From Phoronis australis (Eukaryota; Phoronida; Phoronidae), in NCBI GenBank assembly GCA_002633005.1, contig NMRA01000376.1, positions 4,410-66,409 of the forward strand: 62,000 bases of DNA, in the 5' to 3' direction. Every line of letters starts with the position of its first letter. Position 1 is the first letter of the stretch. Positions 37,501 through 48,537 of the stretch are shown here, in pieces. Under the pieces are notes generated by a model, which saw only the letters and a program-made list of their open reading frames with translations, made no database searches and had not been told where the DNA came from. Both the position numbers and the translations under genes were made by a program.

Positions 37501-40208
37501 GGCATCCTCATGTAAAATAGTAGACAGAAATAGAGAATGCTACACTTGTCTCCAGTTTATGACATGGGCAAAACCTCTTAGAAATGTCGTCTAAGTCCAG
37601 AGTCTTGCCAAGAGCGCACACGTTTTCAGCAGGTGAGACAAAATACATAGATATCCAGAGATTTAACACAATATCTTTTTAGTTTTTTTTTAGTTCCACC
37701 ACCTCTCACAACCCCCTTTCAGTTCTGCAGATAGATGAGTTGTCGTAGCAAGGATTGTGAGAGTAAATGCCTTTCTTACCCACGCAAAAGTAGTGTCCAG
37801 TTTATTCAGAACTTTAATGTTAGATAAGTCTGATGTCCAGTAGGCGTTGAGATGGGCCTGAGTAGGGTGGGTTTGCAAATGGACACCGAACACTGGAAAG
37901 AAAAAGAAAAATATGAACAACAAAACACGTGACTCTTCAAACTTTTCAAAACCTTTTAAAAGTTCGCTGAATCCTTATACTTTACCATTTTGATTGCTTT
38001 TGAATTGCTTGAAATTAAACTAGAAAAAATTCTATGAGTTTCATAAAGTTTCGATTTGTTGTCACGAACACGTTGATACTATGTTTCGAACTTTTATGGG
38101 GCATCGATTACTTTTTATCGCGATATTTACTTGTTAGAAAATGTTAGGAAATATAATGTTTTATATATTTATAATCGTTTAGATGTATACTATACAAAAA
38201 TTGAACATCAAGACGTCTTTCTCCAATGTATGTTCCAGCAAGTGGATGTCAATTGAAAATAGAAGTTGTGAATAACTAGAAGCGTCGAACGAACCGCAGA
38301 ATTAGTGGAAGTGCGACTTTCTTAATAGAGCTCCGTTGTTATTAAACAGGCCAAAAGTTTAAAAAAACCATTGCCGTATCAGCCTTGAACTGATTGATTA
38401 AAAATGATTTTAATAAAATAAGGTAAAACTCCTTACCTTGATGCCTGCGATAATGGTCCAGTAACTGAACCAGCGAATCGAACTCGTCAGTGCTGATGAC
38501 ATAATATTGGCCTTCTTCTGTTTGGTAGATACCCACGTGCTTGACTGCGTCACGGGCACTGTAATGGTGGTAGTATTTACGTGCTAGTTTGAAAATGCAA
38601 ATATACTGTTACACACGACTTGTCGGTGGAATAGGGACTACTAAAAACTGTATTTTCAGAATTTAATTTTTGTTAATGAACGAGTTTAATGATGAAAACT
38701 CTTTACGCACATATTTAAGAATGCAAAGATTTACACGATCAACAATTGACTTACTTAATCGACAAAACCAAGCGTTTGCGACAACTTCGCACCAAAAACG
38801 CACCAGGACCCTAAAAAGATAAGGAAGTGTATTAACAAAACGATTGATAGCAATTCAAAATATGAGAATGAATTATAACAAACAATGTGAGAGGTATAAG
38901 TTTGCGTTATTCTTCCTATCCAACATTGGAATATAAAACTTTTGTTGCAAAGGTTGCCCCTTTATTCAAGCTAGCAAACACAGCTATTCTCACACAAACT
39001 TTAAATATCATTAAAGCCTTACGTGAGGTCGAAGAACGAACAAAGCCAAGGCAGACGACAACTCTCTAAAGAACCACGGCTGCTGATACACGGGAGGTAA
39101 TTGTAACAACGTTTGCGACAACAATCCCGACCGGTTTGTGGCTTTGGAGTAGACGCGCCAGATCCACTTGTCCGAGGCATCAAGAACGGTGAGTTCTTCA
39201 TTCTAAATAAAGCCATAAATGATAAGTTGCCTCGGTGATAATGACCAAGTCTTACATTTTCAAAGAAAGACTAGTTATTGTCCCTGTTGAATAAACAGGT
39301 AGTCACTAGAGCCTACATAGCCACGGAAGCATATCTCGATCTTTTTATCACATACCTCTCACACACTTTTTGCAAGAAAGGGAGTGTAACCACTTGCTTT
39401 CCTGCTGTATCACGATGGTGGTGGCAATTTCTTTTCTCTGTAAACACTGTTCATGTTCAGAACTAGCTCTTCCCTTCGTTTTGTCCTTTTTCAAAGTTCA
39501 CAATTTAATAAGGTTTACACTGCTGCGCGACACGCACCAAAATTCCTGCAGATGGTGCATCATCGGGACCAATACGCACCGCATAGCCATCTCTCAACTA
39601 GTCCACACACGCTAACTTAGGCTCTATGAAAAAAATTGACTTGCAACATTTTTGTCAATAACCCTGCTTCTCATGTTAACAACCCTTTTAGAAAAACACA
39701 ATATTCAAACCTTTCATTTTATGCGCCAAGCATCAATCAATAACAAATTGTCAGAAATAACTTCGTAAGAGTAGGGTACAAGTTGAGGTGTAAAAAATAC
39801 TAAGGTTCTTTGGCGGAAGATTGGTTTAGAGCAAATTTTTAAAACACCGAACTCAATGACACGCTTATGGGTGACATTGATTAATTCAACAACGGATTTC
39901 CGATTTCGGTCTAAATTAACGATTTCTGAATAACGTTTTGTAAAATTCTTTTCCTTTGCTGGTTCAAGATGTTGGTTTGTTCAAAACATTGTGTTTGTAC
40001 GGTAGGTCCTCTCTTGTGACTTACAGCATGTGTCAAGCGTATTTCGCACATAGTTAATTCTGTTGCTTTCAGACGTTCATTTATTAAACCACGCTGTTGT
40101 AAAAAATACCTTCTGTACGGACATCTGTCCTGGTGCCGATGTGTCCACTGAAGACTTGGTTACGACTGTAAACCCCCAAAACTGACAGGCCGGTGGAGGC
40201 GAAACAAG
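28515..40208 (-). CDS. SH3-SH2-pseudokinase, Src-like non-receptor tyrosine kinase module (5' end missing)
   Basis: Exons (minus): 40208-40110, 39202-39023, 38810-38755, 38558-38437, 37892-37780, 36896-36840, 34115-34093 (tentative), 33668-33458, 32919-32858, 30605-30422, 29849-29769, 28628-28515 (tentative). Phases close to 434 codons including a stop. SH3: MSVQKNEELTVLDASDKWIW, RVYSKATNRSGLL; its ALYDY motif is absent. SH2: PWFFRELSSA, GPGAFLVRSC (FLVR arginine kept), VKHVGIY, QYYVISTDEFDSL. Kinase: the glycine loop is degenerate (KVLNKLDTTFAW), VAIK reads FIIQ, the catalytic loop reads IVHNELIPEN instead of HRDLAARN, and DFG reads GFH; the C-lobe PPE and KLDVWSFGVLLW are intact. Known: these positions bind ATP-Mg and catalyse transfer, so activity is unlikely; a scaffold or allosteric role is inference. 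The DPxxRP C-lobe motif was not found. Earlier exons lie upstream of 40208 and were not identified. Confidence 0.82.
28757..28886. mobile_element. Foldback MITE with AGTAACGCTAGGACCT ends, copy 2
   Basis: CGTTCAGTAACGCAAGGACC at the left and AGCGAAGTCCTAGCGTTACTG at the right are inverted repeats. It is the partner of 6642-6766 and lies in the last putative intron of the pseudokinase gene. Confidence 0.75.
28968..29100 (-). repeat. Dispersed repeat family, copy 2 of 3
   Basis: On the minus strand ATCAACTCTCAAAAGCTTAG, CTTACAAAGTCTGCT and GAGTTACAC..ACCACCCACC match 55198-55338, and more weakly 5938-5800. Confidence 0.6.
29697..29752 (+). repeat. (CA)n-type microsatellite
   Basis: An interrupted ACAC/ACGC dinucleotide tract of about 55 bp lies just beyond the donor side of a pseudokinase exon (29769-29849). 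Confidence 0.85.
29948..30310 (+). repeat. AT-rich dispersed repeat (TTTAGGGA/CCCTATTT family), copy 2
   Basis: This is the longest copy. It has GAGAATAAATAGGGACC near its left part and GATTTAGGGAACC..GTCCCTATTTGGGACTG near its right end. It shares TTATTAGAAAATGTCATTAG and GAGCTCATAATAAAGAT (inverted) with 56395-56500 and the right end (direct) with 56586-56640. Confidence 0.6.
30819..32300. mobile_element. 1.48-kb giant foldback element
   Basis: Two arms of about 700 bp are inverted repeats of each other. The left arm (from GGCGCAAAGATG at 30819) includes ACTACAGTCTTCCTTGAGTA, TATTGCGTCACCTATT, GAGAGATGTCGCAAAA and TTTATTAGATTGTTTTCCAC; each recurs in reverse complement in the right arm, which ends at 32300. 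The centre is near 31555-31610 and itself contains small GCTAGCTGGCTGGC palindromes. Each outer end is an additional 37-bp imperfect palindrome (GGCGCAAAGATGTATA..TATACAGCTTTGCACC). No open frame encodes a transposase. It lies within the intron between the DFG-like exon and the PPE exon of the pseudokinase gene. Confidence 0.85.
32303..32368 (+). repeat. tRNA-like SINE remnant
   Basis: GGCAGGCTGCATGTCTTTGG, then CATGAGGTCCTGGGTTCTAGTCCCAGTGACCC, resembles the anticodon-to-T-arm half of a tRNA. The B box is clear (GGTTCTAGTCC, with the T-stem CCTGGG/CCCAG paired). The A box half is degenerate, so this is a tRNA-derived retroposon fragment rather than a gene. It abuts the right end of the foldback. 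Confidence 0.45.
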
Positions 40209-43200
40209 CTGAAAATAAACCACATCTGTTACCAAATCTTACCAACGACGTCAATAATTCCATATGTGTTTTAGAAAAACAGTTCTGAGCAAACTATTGT
40301 GTTATTTCCTTCCGCAATCACATGGCATATTCGAAGTAAACAGTAAATAGAGGTGCGTTCCGTAATGCTAGACACTCGCGACACACTTGCGGCAAGACAC
40401 CTTGGCTCGTGACATAGTAAGTAGAGTTTTCCTAGTGATTCAACATTCCAGCCTTGTCCACCATTCACTGCCGTGTCGGCAATTTTACTAGTAGACTAGT
40501 AAGATCGCGTTCTTACTCGCAAAACATTGGCCTTTCATGCGCATGATCTTGCGTGATCATGACAAAATTACATTAAATTCGCCTCAGGCCGGAAGGCACT
40601 CCAGGTGTCAAAGTTACTACAACCATATCTAATGGAAATTTAGAGCAATTAAACTACATTTCAATAATTAATTTTTGGCAAATTCAACCTTGTTAAATCC
40701 TTCTAGTCGGCGAGGAAGTCCTAGTATTGTCGTCTCTTTACACCCCGTGTTGGTTCGTCTCGCAGATCGGCAACACGCCCACCGTCCGTTGCTATGGATA
40801 CCGTCATGAAAGTGCGTTTGCCACGTTTCGTTTTGAACACACGCTGAAACGAGTAGGCAGAGTCTATGACACATCTGCCGCGTTTATGTAATTGTCTATC
40901 AGTAACGACTTAACTTTACTTTGATTTTTAAAAAGATGCCTTTTAGGGACAATGTTCCTCACTGACATCATTGTTGACTGGCAACTGTAAATAATCTTAG
41001 AGCTAATCTGGACCCATGTGTATTACGTACAATGCTTTTTACGTGTATTCAGAGTGATGTCGTTAAGTTTCTTTTGTAAAACAGTGAACATTTTTTTTTT
41101 ATCTCACCTGCTCGTATTGCATTCAGCCAATTAAACAACGTTTCCTCCTCTGGGGCAGAGAGTAGCAACATCTGTTGACAGTCGTTGTCTTCAAAATGTA
41201 CCTAAATGCTCAATGGTATTAGTACTGATTTCGCATTTTAATGTGGATTTAAACTTGCGTTCAGTGCAAGCAGTGAAATTTTGATTTAGACCATGTATGC
41301 AAACTTATACAAATTGTCTTTAACTTGTTCCTAAGTGAAGTTTGGGTTTGCAAAACACCGAGGGTTCGTTAATTCTCGAGACCACGCGCGACGCGCAAAA
41401 TGACACGCCGTGACAAGTCAGCTTGTAGAGCCTCGGTCTCGTGCTAAAGATAACTGGCAGTTCTTTTGAAGCCGGGAAATCCCATCCAGTTCGAGTAAGG
41501 GACAATTTAATACCAATTTCATTACGGAACGTGGTCTAACTCAAATGTTGTTTTGAGGATAGAAAGTGGGTTCATAGCACCTTTAATTAAAATTAGGCTG
41601 TCTTTAACGTAACGGCTAAAGAAAGACATTTTTTACAAGAGTGCCATTATGCGTACAACACAGAGTAGAGATTTATGAGAAGAAAAATATCCCGAGCAAC
41701 TGGAAGTGACGCTACGTCTTCATGGTTATTAATAATTTTAGTGCAGCTGGCTATGAGGAATTTCTGATAAAAAAAACCAGTACACGTATTTAGAAAACGG
41801 ATTCAAAAGTCCTCCTAAAAGTAAGGCCGGACATACGATCATGACGGGTGTTTGCGTAATTGTAGAATAAAACGACATCTAAACCAAATTCTGTAACTAA
41901 TCACTAATATAAAGGCATCTGGTGCGAAACCGCAGCTCGGTTATTCTTGCGAGTCAAAAATCTCGGAAAACACTTCGTGCGCTGCTTAAGATGTTCTCGA
42001 GACTAATTTCTAACTATTAATGATTAGAAAGCCTTTAAGTCCGCAATCATTGTTGAGAAGCAACCAGGTGTCTTAGCCGGTTGACCCAGCCAAATCCGGC
42101 GTCGAAGTCACTGAATCGTGAATCAAGAGCAGCCAGTGAATTTGGAAGTTGTTACCATTGACAGTCCCTTGCAGTAAAACACTAATCGGTAGTATAAGAG
42201 AAGCCAGTGACAAACACACCCAGTACAAGCCTCTTTTCAGCCATAAGTGCACAGTCGGTTTCGCGCAAGCCAAAACCAGTCAAGATTGTGACTGTATTCA
42301 GTGATTTTCATATTTGGAAAGTCACGTGAGTTGACTAGCCTAACAGGTGCCACGCAAGTGCCAGCATTTACTACTAAAACATCGCTGCGCAGCATACGTG
42401 GAGAGTGAAAGCATAAAATTGCGATGAGAGGACCAATCCGTGCACTTGTTGGGTGTGTCAGCCGTTGCTGCTAAGACATATAAATCGGAGCCATCTAATG
42501 TCTGCTAGGTAGTAATCTTGCACAGCACATCACAACTACATTGAAGGAAAACTACCGGAACAACCCAATCTACTAGCGATCCTAGTGGCTAAATACAAGT
42601 CCCTTATTAACTACTCTCACCTGTAATACATACTCTTTGCTCTCAACACTGCAAGCCAAGCGCTCAACACACACAATGCTCGGTAGTGCCACTTGTACTG
42701 TTGGCTCGGAATCATCATCCTAAAAAATTTTCGGCTTAGTTACTTTCAAAACTATTTTACACAGGTGAAACTGCTAGTTTCCACCAGGTACCTATATATA
42801 AGTGGGAGTCTTGTACATGTAATATTCAAGGTGTTGCTTTGGTTGCGTGACCATGTCTTGATAAATGTTAGCAAATCCCTAAGGTTCATTCGTAGCAAAA
42901 CAGCAGTACCAACAAAATGACTAAATTTCCACTGTCATGAATATTTTAAAAAATAAAGTAAAACGCTGTCACAGTTGTGTAAATTAACTTTCCATTTTTC
43001 TATTGCATGATCATTGTCAACTTTTTCACCCCCAGTACCGTGACGTCTGTCGTTTACTTCACGGAATTTTCAGACTCAATTAGAAACAAAACTGTTCCAG
43101 CTGAGGCGGGATGCCCACTCATCGGCGGTTCCTCGAACGGATCTCAGCCGCCGACGGAAGAGCCTCCGCACCCCCCTCCCCTTCCTTGGCCGCAGACGTA

Positions 43201-46200
43201 TTCCTATATAGTGTTACAATGGCCAGGGCAGGTGACGAACAGGAAGCATTGGCTGGAAACAATTCCATGGTCGCGTCTCTAAATTCCAACTGCGATCCCT
43301 AAATCCCTGTTCCAGACCACCCAATTCGGAACCAGGTGCAATTGTTTTTATACAAGCGCCCTTAAACTCCAAAACAAGAGCCGGAAACACTCCATACCTG
43401 GTGACCAATCTCTACCCGCAACCACTCCTCGGATATGGAGTTTGCCGGGCACTAAGCATGCGTCGAATTCAGGGGCGCGGTTAAGGGATTTGTACCGCGG
43501 GACCGATGTTTACTGGCTGGGGTCCACGGGGTCGTAACTCAAAGGCGCGCCATGGAATCGCTTTCATTCCTGATAAATCTGGATACGAAAAAGTGTCATT
43601 TAATTAGACCAGCTATTTCTGAGACGTTGTTCCGAAGTAAACCCACATTTTTACATTGCCTAGAGTTACTCAAGGATACCCAAAACTCATTTTGGTATAT
43701 AGCTGCATCAAATGCATGACATGAGTAGCGTACTTATCCAATTCGCGGGCGCCCAGTATTATTTGGCTTTAACCAATAATATTTACAATAACAACACAAA
43801 ATTCAATATGTCGTCTGTCGTTCCTTCGTTAAACTAGTTTATGTCACAGAGAGTAAACAGCGATAGAATTTGTGATAAATTATGCGAGAGGCACCACATT
43901 CAAGAGAATCACTGGCCTATGGCGAAAAGGCTGGATGATAACGTCCCAATGTCATCGCTTGACCTCAAATAATGATAGGCGAATATTAAGGTTTTGATTT
44001 ACATGTACATGTACAAGAACAGGTTCAGGAAACGAACTCGACACGCCAGCCTGGCCATGATTTCGAACAAGGACGATGGTCTTTTCAGGCAGTATACAGT
44101 AATTTTGAATGACCGACGAATAACAGCACCACAGGGAACTCCCACAGAAGGTGCACACAGGGCGTGGCACACAGATCCCGGTGGTTTTTTCACTGCCAAA
44201 TTGCCTAAAAGAGTACCGCTTCTCCGACAGGTTGCTGTCTCTGATTTATTCGCCACAAAAGGGGATCGGTTAGGAAGTTATAGAGCTAAAAAGATGACGT
44301 GGATGAAATAAATCTCCGAAGAGTGTTTTTTTCCTGGGAGCTCCTTATTTGGTGTCCATCATCCCAATGGGGTGGGTATCAATTTTCCACACCGTCAAAA
44401 ATATTCAAGCATTCCCTGATCAACCCACAGGTGCGCGAGCACACACCAGGAGTACAAAATAATATCTCTTTCTACTGACATATCTTTAATCATCCAGTAC
44501 ATCACAGACTCTTCATTGTAGTGTTCACCGATCACCGTCCCTATTGTACACTGACCTACTATAATGGCGTATAAACAACCACAAATATTAGTATTGCACG
44601 ACTGATGTCACAGTCATTCGTATCGCCTTTAGAAAACAGCAATCATTATTGATTTCCAAAGCTATCAATTGTAACAAAAATATTCAAATGGCATTCTTGC
44701 GGCTATCGTGTTCGATTTGGCCATTGTGTATTGTGTAGAATTGGCCTTTGCCATTGTTCGGCCATTCTCCTTTGTCCTAAGATGCCTGGCAATGGGACGG
44801 CATTACCAGTCATTATGCAGGTTTCCCTTCCTCAATGTAAATAGGCGAGGGAAAATTTGTCAGAATGTTCGTGACCCAGGGAGTGCTTCGTACAAACGTT
44901 GTTTTTAAACCGGTATTTATCCCTAACAGATTATATGCATTGCAGGTGATAACTGTAGATGAACCTTTTGTTGCAAATGTCTGACTCTGACATTGAATCA
45001 AAGTCCCTGGTTTTGTAAATACGTTTCGTTGTCAATTACGCTATGTCCTGTTGGGGAATGTGTGCAAATGTTTTATAACAGTTTTTATTTGGTTAACATT
45101 TTTGCACTCACTGATCCCAACACCATTACCAGAATTCCTCGATAATTTAAGTACCATTCACAGTTGAAGCATATTTATGTACTTTTAATTTGAAGCTCTG
45201 AAATTCATTTTAGTCAAATTAGTAGATTATACATTATTTTTTAGTACTGCGTTTGAACTCACCAATACACAAAAACAAAAACACAATACACGTAATCACA
45301 TACCCATGCGTGCACCCAGCCTAAAATATAGGGGGACTCGAACTGGTATGCGGACCTTTTACTGAAAAAATCAGCGAGGACTAAAAAAAAACGGGCCACT
45401 AGGTTCAGGCCTACGGATTGTGCATCCGCGCCTAATTCCTGTGGGCTTTGTGGATTTTTGTCTCCTTTACTCGGACTTTTTGTTTCGCTGAGGCGGTCTT
45501 TTTTGCCCCCTGGGTGCGCCCATGCATACCTAACCAGAATAAGCGGTGGCTCGAACAAGTGTTTTTGATTTTTCCTCTAGTCTAATTGCCAGTGTGATCA
45601 CAGTCATACGAGGGTTGGGATGAAGCGATTACAAGTCATGAATGTTTAACTATTTACTTTGAAATCAATTAAAACCAAGCACAAATATTGTTGCGCACTA
45701 TAGTCGCTTAATATGGCAATAGGATTGATCAGTCAAATACTTGTCACATGACTTATTAGCTCCATGGTTCGAGGAGGGTAGTCAAGGTTAAAATCGGATT
45801 ACCCAAGAGCCATTTAGAAATTTGCGAACAGAAGTACTTACATTGTCCAATAAATTCCTAAGATTGTCGAAAGGTGGAACTTAATGGCTTGATTATAGAA
45901 CACCTGAGGTTAAAGAGGTCGTTTTACTTGTTACCGGGACATGATGTGCTTGCCCTAAAGGCCGAGGCTACAATGTTGTGTGCCAGATTACATCACGTTA
46001 TGTCTGTGGTTCGATACTCTGGCACAGGGCATTGCGCAAAAATATGCATCGTAATTGAATAATTTGTCCATGAACTATTATTGAATGTAGATGAATGGAT
46101 TTACGACTAGTCTTTCGTGTGCAGTTCTTGGCAAGTCTCCCGCTGTAAATCGCAAATACACATGATTCTTTAGAAGCTAAACTTTCTTCCAAACTGCATT

Positions 46201-47500
46201 ATGCCCAACTTATATATGAGAACTAACAGAGTAAAAGTTTTACTTTTACGAATACACACATGGTCTCAAAATCTGAAAATGCCATAATGAACACGGGATT
46301 GATGCTATAGTGACTAGATAGGGACGTGTCACCACCATTGGATATACTATATTTTTTACTTCTCAGGTATCGTACCGGGCAGGTATTTCTGCCTTTTCAA
46401 GCATTCCTTGTATGGTGATTTTGGCTTGGGTACCATTCAAGCGCACTTGTCAACTGTCACGCCTTTGGCGGGATTGTCCTGCTTTTTGAATATTTGCTCC
46501 CTCACACCATGAAAATGTCTCGTGAAATTTAAAAATTTCCACACCATTGTAATATTTCACGCGATGTAGCTCTCTTTTCCCGTTCAACTAAAAAAAAAAA
46601 CGCCGTCAGGGTGTTTTCTGGTGTGGCGGCGGACATTTCACCCTAGCGTTTGGCATAGACCCAGATGTCGAACTTTGTTTCCTGTTGTCGTGTTTTTTTT
46701 GTCAATCCAGGTTCCCGCTTTTTATTTTCAAATAGTGGCAACTATGACTTGCGGATTACGCAAGTACTTCGTTTTCCTGGATTTTAGATTGGTGGCAATC
46801 CGCTACTTATTATCTAAAAGAGAATCCCACGAGATCTAGAAATCACAGGAGCGCATAAATTGGGTTATTTATGATGTCAAGGAAATCTTTCATTGTTCAG
46901 TTATTGTTTCTTTGACAGTTTAGATCTGGAGCATTTTGTTCCGTAGCGGAATGTAATGCTACTTAGCCCTCGGGTATAACTCTGAATGTTCAGTACATGT
47001 TACCTGGTATCACAGTTCGTGTACAAGAGAAAAAACGCAGGGCTGCCGTACGTTGTAACAAAATTCTTGTCCTCGCGGCCACTTTGTTTTCAATATCTGT
47101 AACTGCAGGTTACATTTGTTTCCTTCTTTAGTGTTTTATTTGAACAATGAATTTGATACATTAGGGGTACGTTAATGCCAGCGTTTTTCGTGTTTTTTCT
47201 TCTAGTTCCCTGGCGGCTGTGTCGTAGAAGTTGGACGGTAGTTCCCATTTACATACATCATACAAAATATTCTTGTTTTACCTTTTAACGTCTCCAATGA
47301 GGAGCATGTGTTCACAATAAGTAACCATCATGCGGTTAGAGGTCTTCAAGACATTTGGTGATATTCCAACTTTTCTTTATTTTTATACTGTTGCTATTAA
47401 AGTAAACTATATGTTTGCCGGGTTCGTACTAGAAACACATCGCGAAGACGACAAGGCGTGTAAGAAGGGGTTACGACAAGACAATTAGCTTAGTACTGAC
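40209..47500. other. Gene-poor stretch, possible 5' part of the pseudokinase gene
   Basis: The 5' exons and promoter of the minus-strand pseudokinase gene should lie here, but I could not identify them. A GC-rich patch at about 43080-43300 is a candidate promoter or CpG-rich area. An open frame at 43994-44311 (plus, 105 codons, basic, running into AATAAA) overlaps two minus-strand frames of similar length, so I cannot say which, if any, is coding. The minus frame at 42073-42273 has a hydrophobic segment but no supported start or splice sites. Confidence 0.4.
45425..45560 (-). repeat. Dispersed repeat, copy B of a pair with 1.5 kb
   Basis: On the minus strand GGGGGCAAAAAAGACCGCCT, CAGCGAAACAAAAAGTCCG and AAAATCCACAAAGCCCAC match 1540-1622 on the plus strand. 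The 99-residue minus-strand frame here (45259-45558) is repeat sequence. Confidence 0.6.
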
Positions 47501-47839
47501 ATGGATGGTGTCAAGTTGCCCAAAGCTGGCTGTACTGTAATTTGCACTCGTAATTTTGCGAACTGTGACCAACGCGGGAGTGTTATTAGCATTCAAAATT
47601 TTAAGGTTTCCTATGGAGGTCGTAATAATGCAGGTTTCATTGTATTTGGTCCTGACATTACACGTAAACTCAACCCTATTCCAGATTGTTTGCTAAACAC
47701 ACACTGGGATGTTGGATATAAAAGTACCATCGCCGTACGATGTTATTGCTCTTCACAACTTGACCAGTGCCGCAACTCATGTGATGTAACAAGTGTTTTT
47801 GAGGTTGTACTTGCAGCAAGATCACGGCTAAAGCCCTAG
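47501..47839 (+). CDS. Doubtful Cys-rich small ORF
   Basis: An ATG-initiated frame of 112 codons has eight cysteines, including a C-terminal RCYCSSQLDQC cluster faintly like a Ly6/TGF-beta-receptor ectodomain end. There is no signal peptide, no recognised domain and no supported splice sites, and a long minus-strand frame overlaps it. It may be an exon of an extracellular protein or chance. Confidence 0.22.
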   Translation: MDGVKLPKAGCTVICTRNFANCDQRGSVISIQNFKVSYGGRNNAGFIVFGPDITRKLNPIPDCLLNTHWDVGYKSTIAVRCYCSSQLDQCRNSCDVTSVFEVVLAARSRLKP

Positions 47840-48333
47840 TTTCACGTTGAAATGGAGAACTATGATGCATCTCATTTTGAATACCAACACTGTCGACATA
47901 ACAAATGGCATTGTCATTTGACCCATAACATGAAGTTCTGAGCAACATAAATAACATCATGCGTGTTAAGAGAAAGTTACACGTCCGCAAGGATGATCGA
48001 TCCATCGTTACAGAAACTGACACAAACGCGTGCCAAACGGCAACGGGTAAGCCGAATAGGCCCTGTATAGGTTGAACTTTTTTCTGACCCCCCGCACACG
48101 GAATGATTCCAATCAACCCATGGTTGTGAATCAACTGGGTATGCATAGTTTGCAATTCCAGTGCATCGACTTGGCTTATTTGTACATTACAACAGAAATT
48201 CCTTGCTTAAAGTCAGTGACCCAGGGTGGTGACCATACATGCAGGGCAGTTACCTTAACAAAGAAGTTACGCTGTTGCTCTGCAGCTTGATACGAGTGAT
48301 GGTAAATGAAATTGCTTTTGTTAGAGCACTTAC

Positions 48334-48537
48334 CCATTTCTCCTGCGATGCGTAGAATTTCAAGCAGTCATCAAGCACGGCGTAGACCTTAACAAACGTT
48401 TCGCATACAAAGTTAAGACCCCTGCGATATTTTATATCCACAACACCAGATAATTTCTTCATAATTCGTACTGCACCCCCAGGCAAATACCGATGGGTGT
48501 CCGACGATGCTCGATCAGCAATCCTGTTCAATCCTCG
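48334..48537 (-). CDS. Unassigned coding exon
   Basis: A 204-nt block is open for 68 codons in phase 0 and is bounded on the minus strand by a good acceptor (CCCTACACGCCAG) and a perfect donor (TGG/GTAAGT). The peptide starts RGLNRIADRASSDTHRYLPG, contains VRIMKKLSGVVDIKYRRGL, and ends LKFYASQEKW. Composition and codon use look coding. I do not recognise the family and found no flanking exon of the same gene. It could belong to an unrecognised minus-strand gene between the pseudokinase and the carboxypeptidase. Confidence 0.42.

Noticed and set aside
42073-42273. Minus-strand frame with a hydrophobic stretch (LASLILPISVLL)
   Set aside because: Start is not an ATG, no splice sites or family motif; the hydrophobic run alone is weak evidence.
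43994-44311. 105-codon basic plus-strand frame ending at AATAAA
   Set aside because: Two overlapping minus-strand frames of comparable length and no recognisable domain; coding strand cannot be decided.
47676-48155. 159-codon minus-strand frame
   Set aside because: Opens without an ATG, His/Cys-rich without a pattern, overlaps another frame; no domain.
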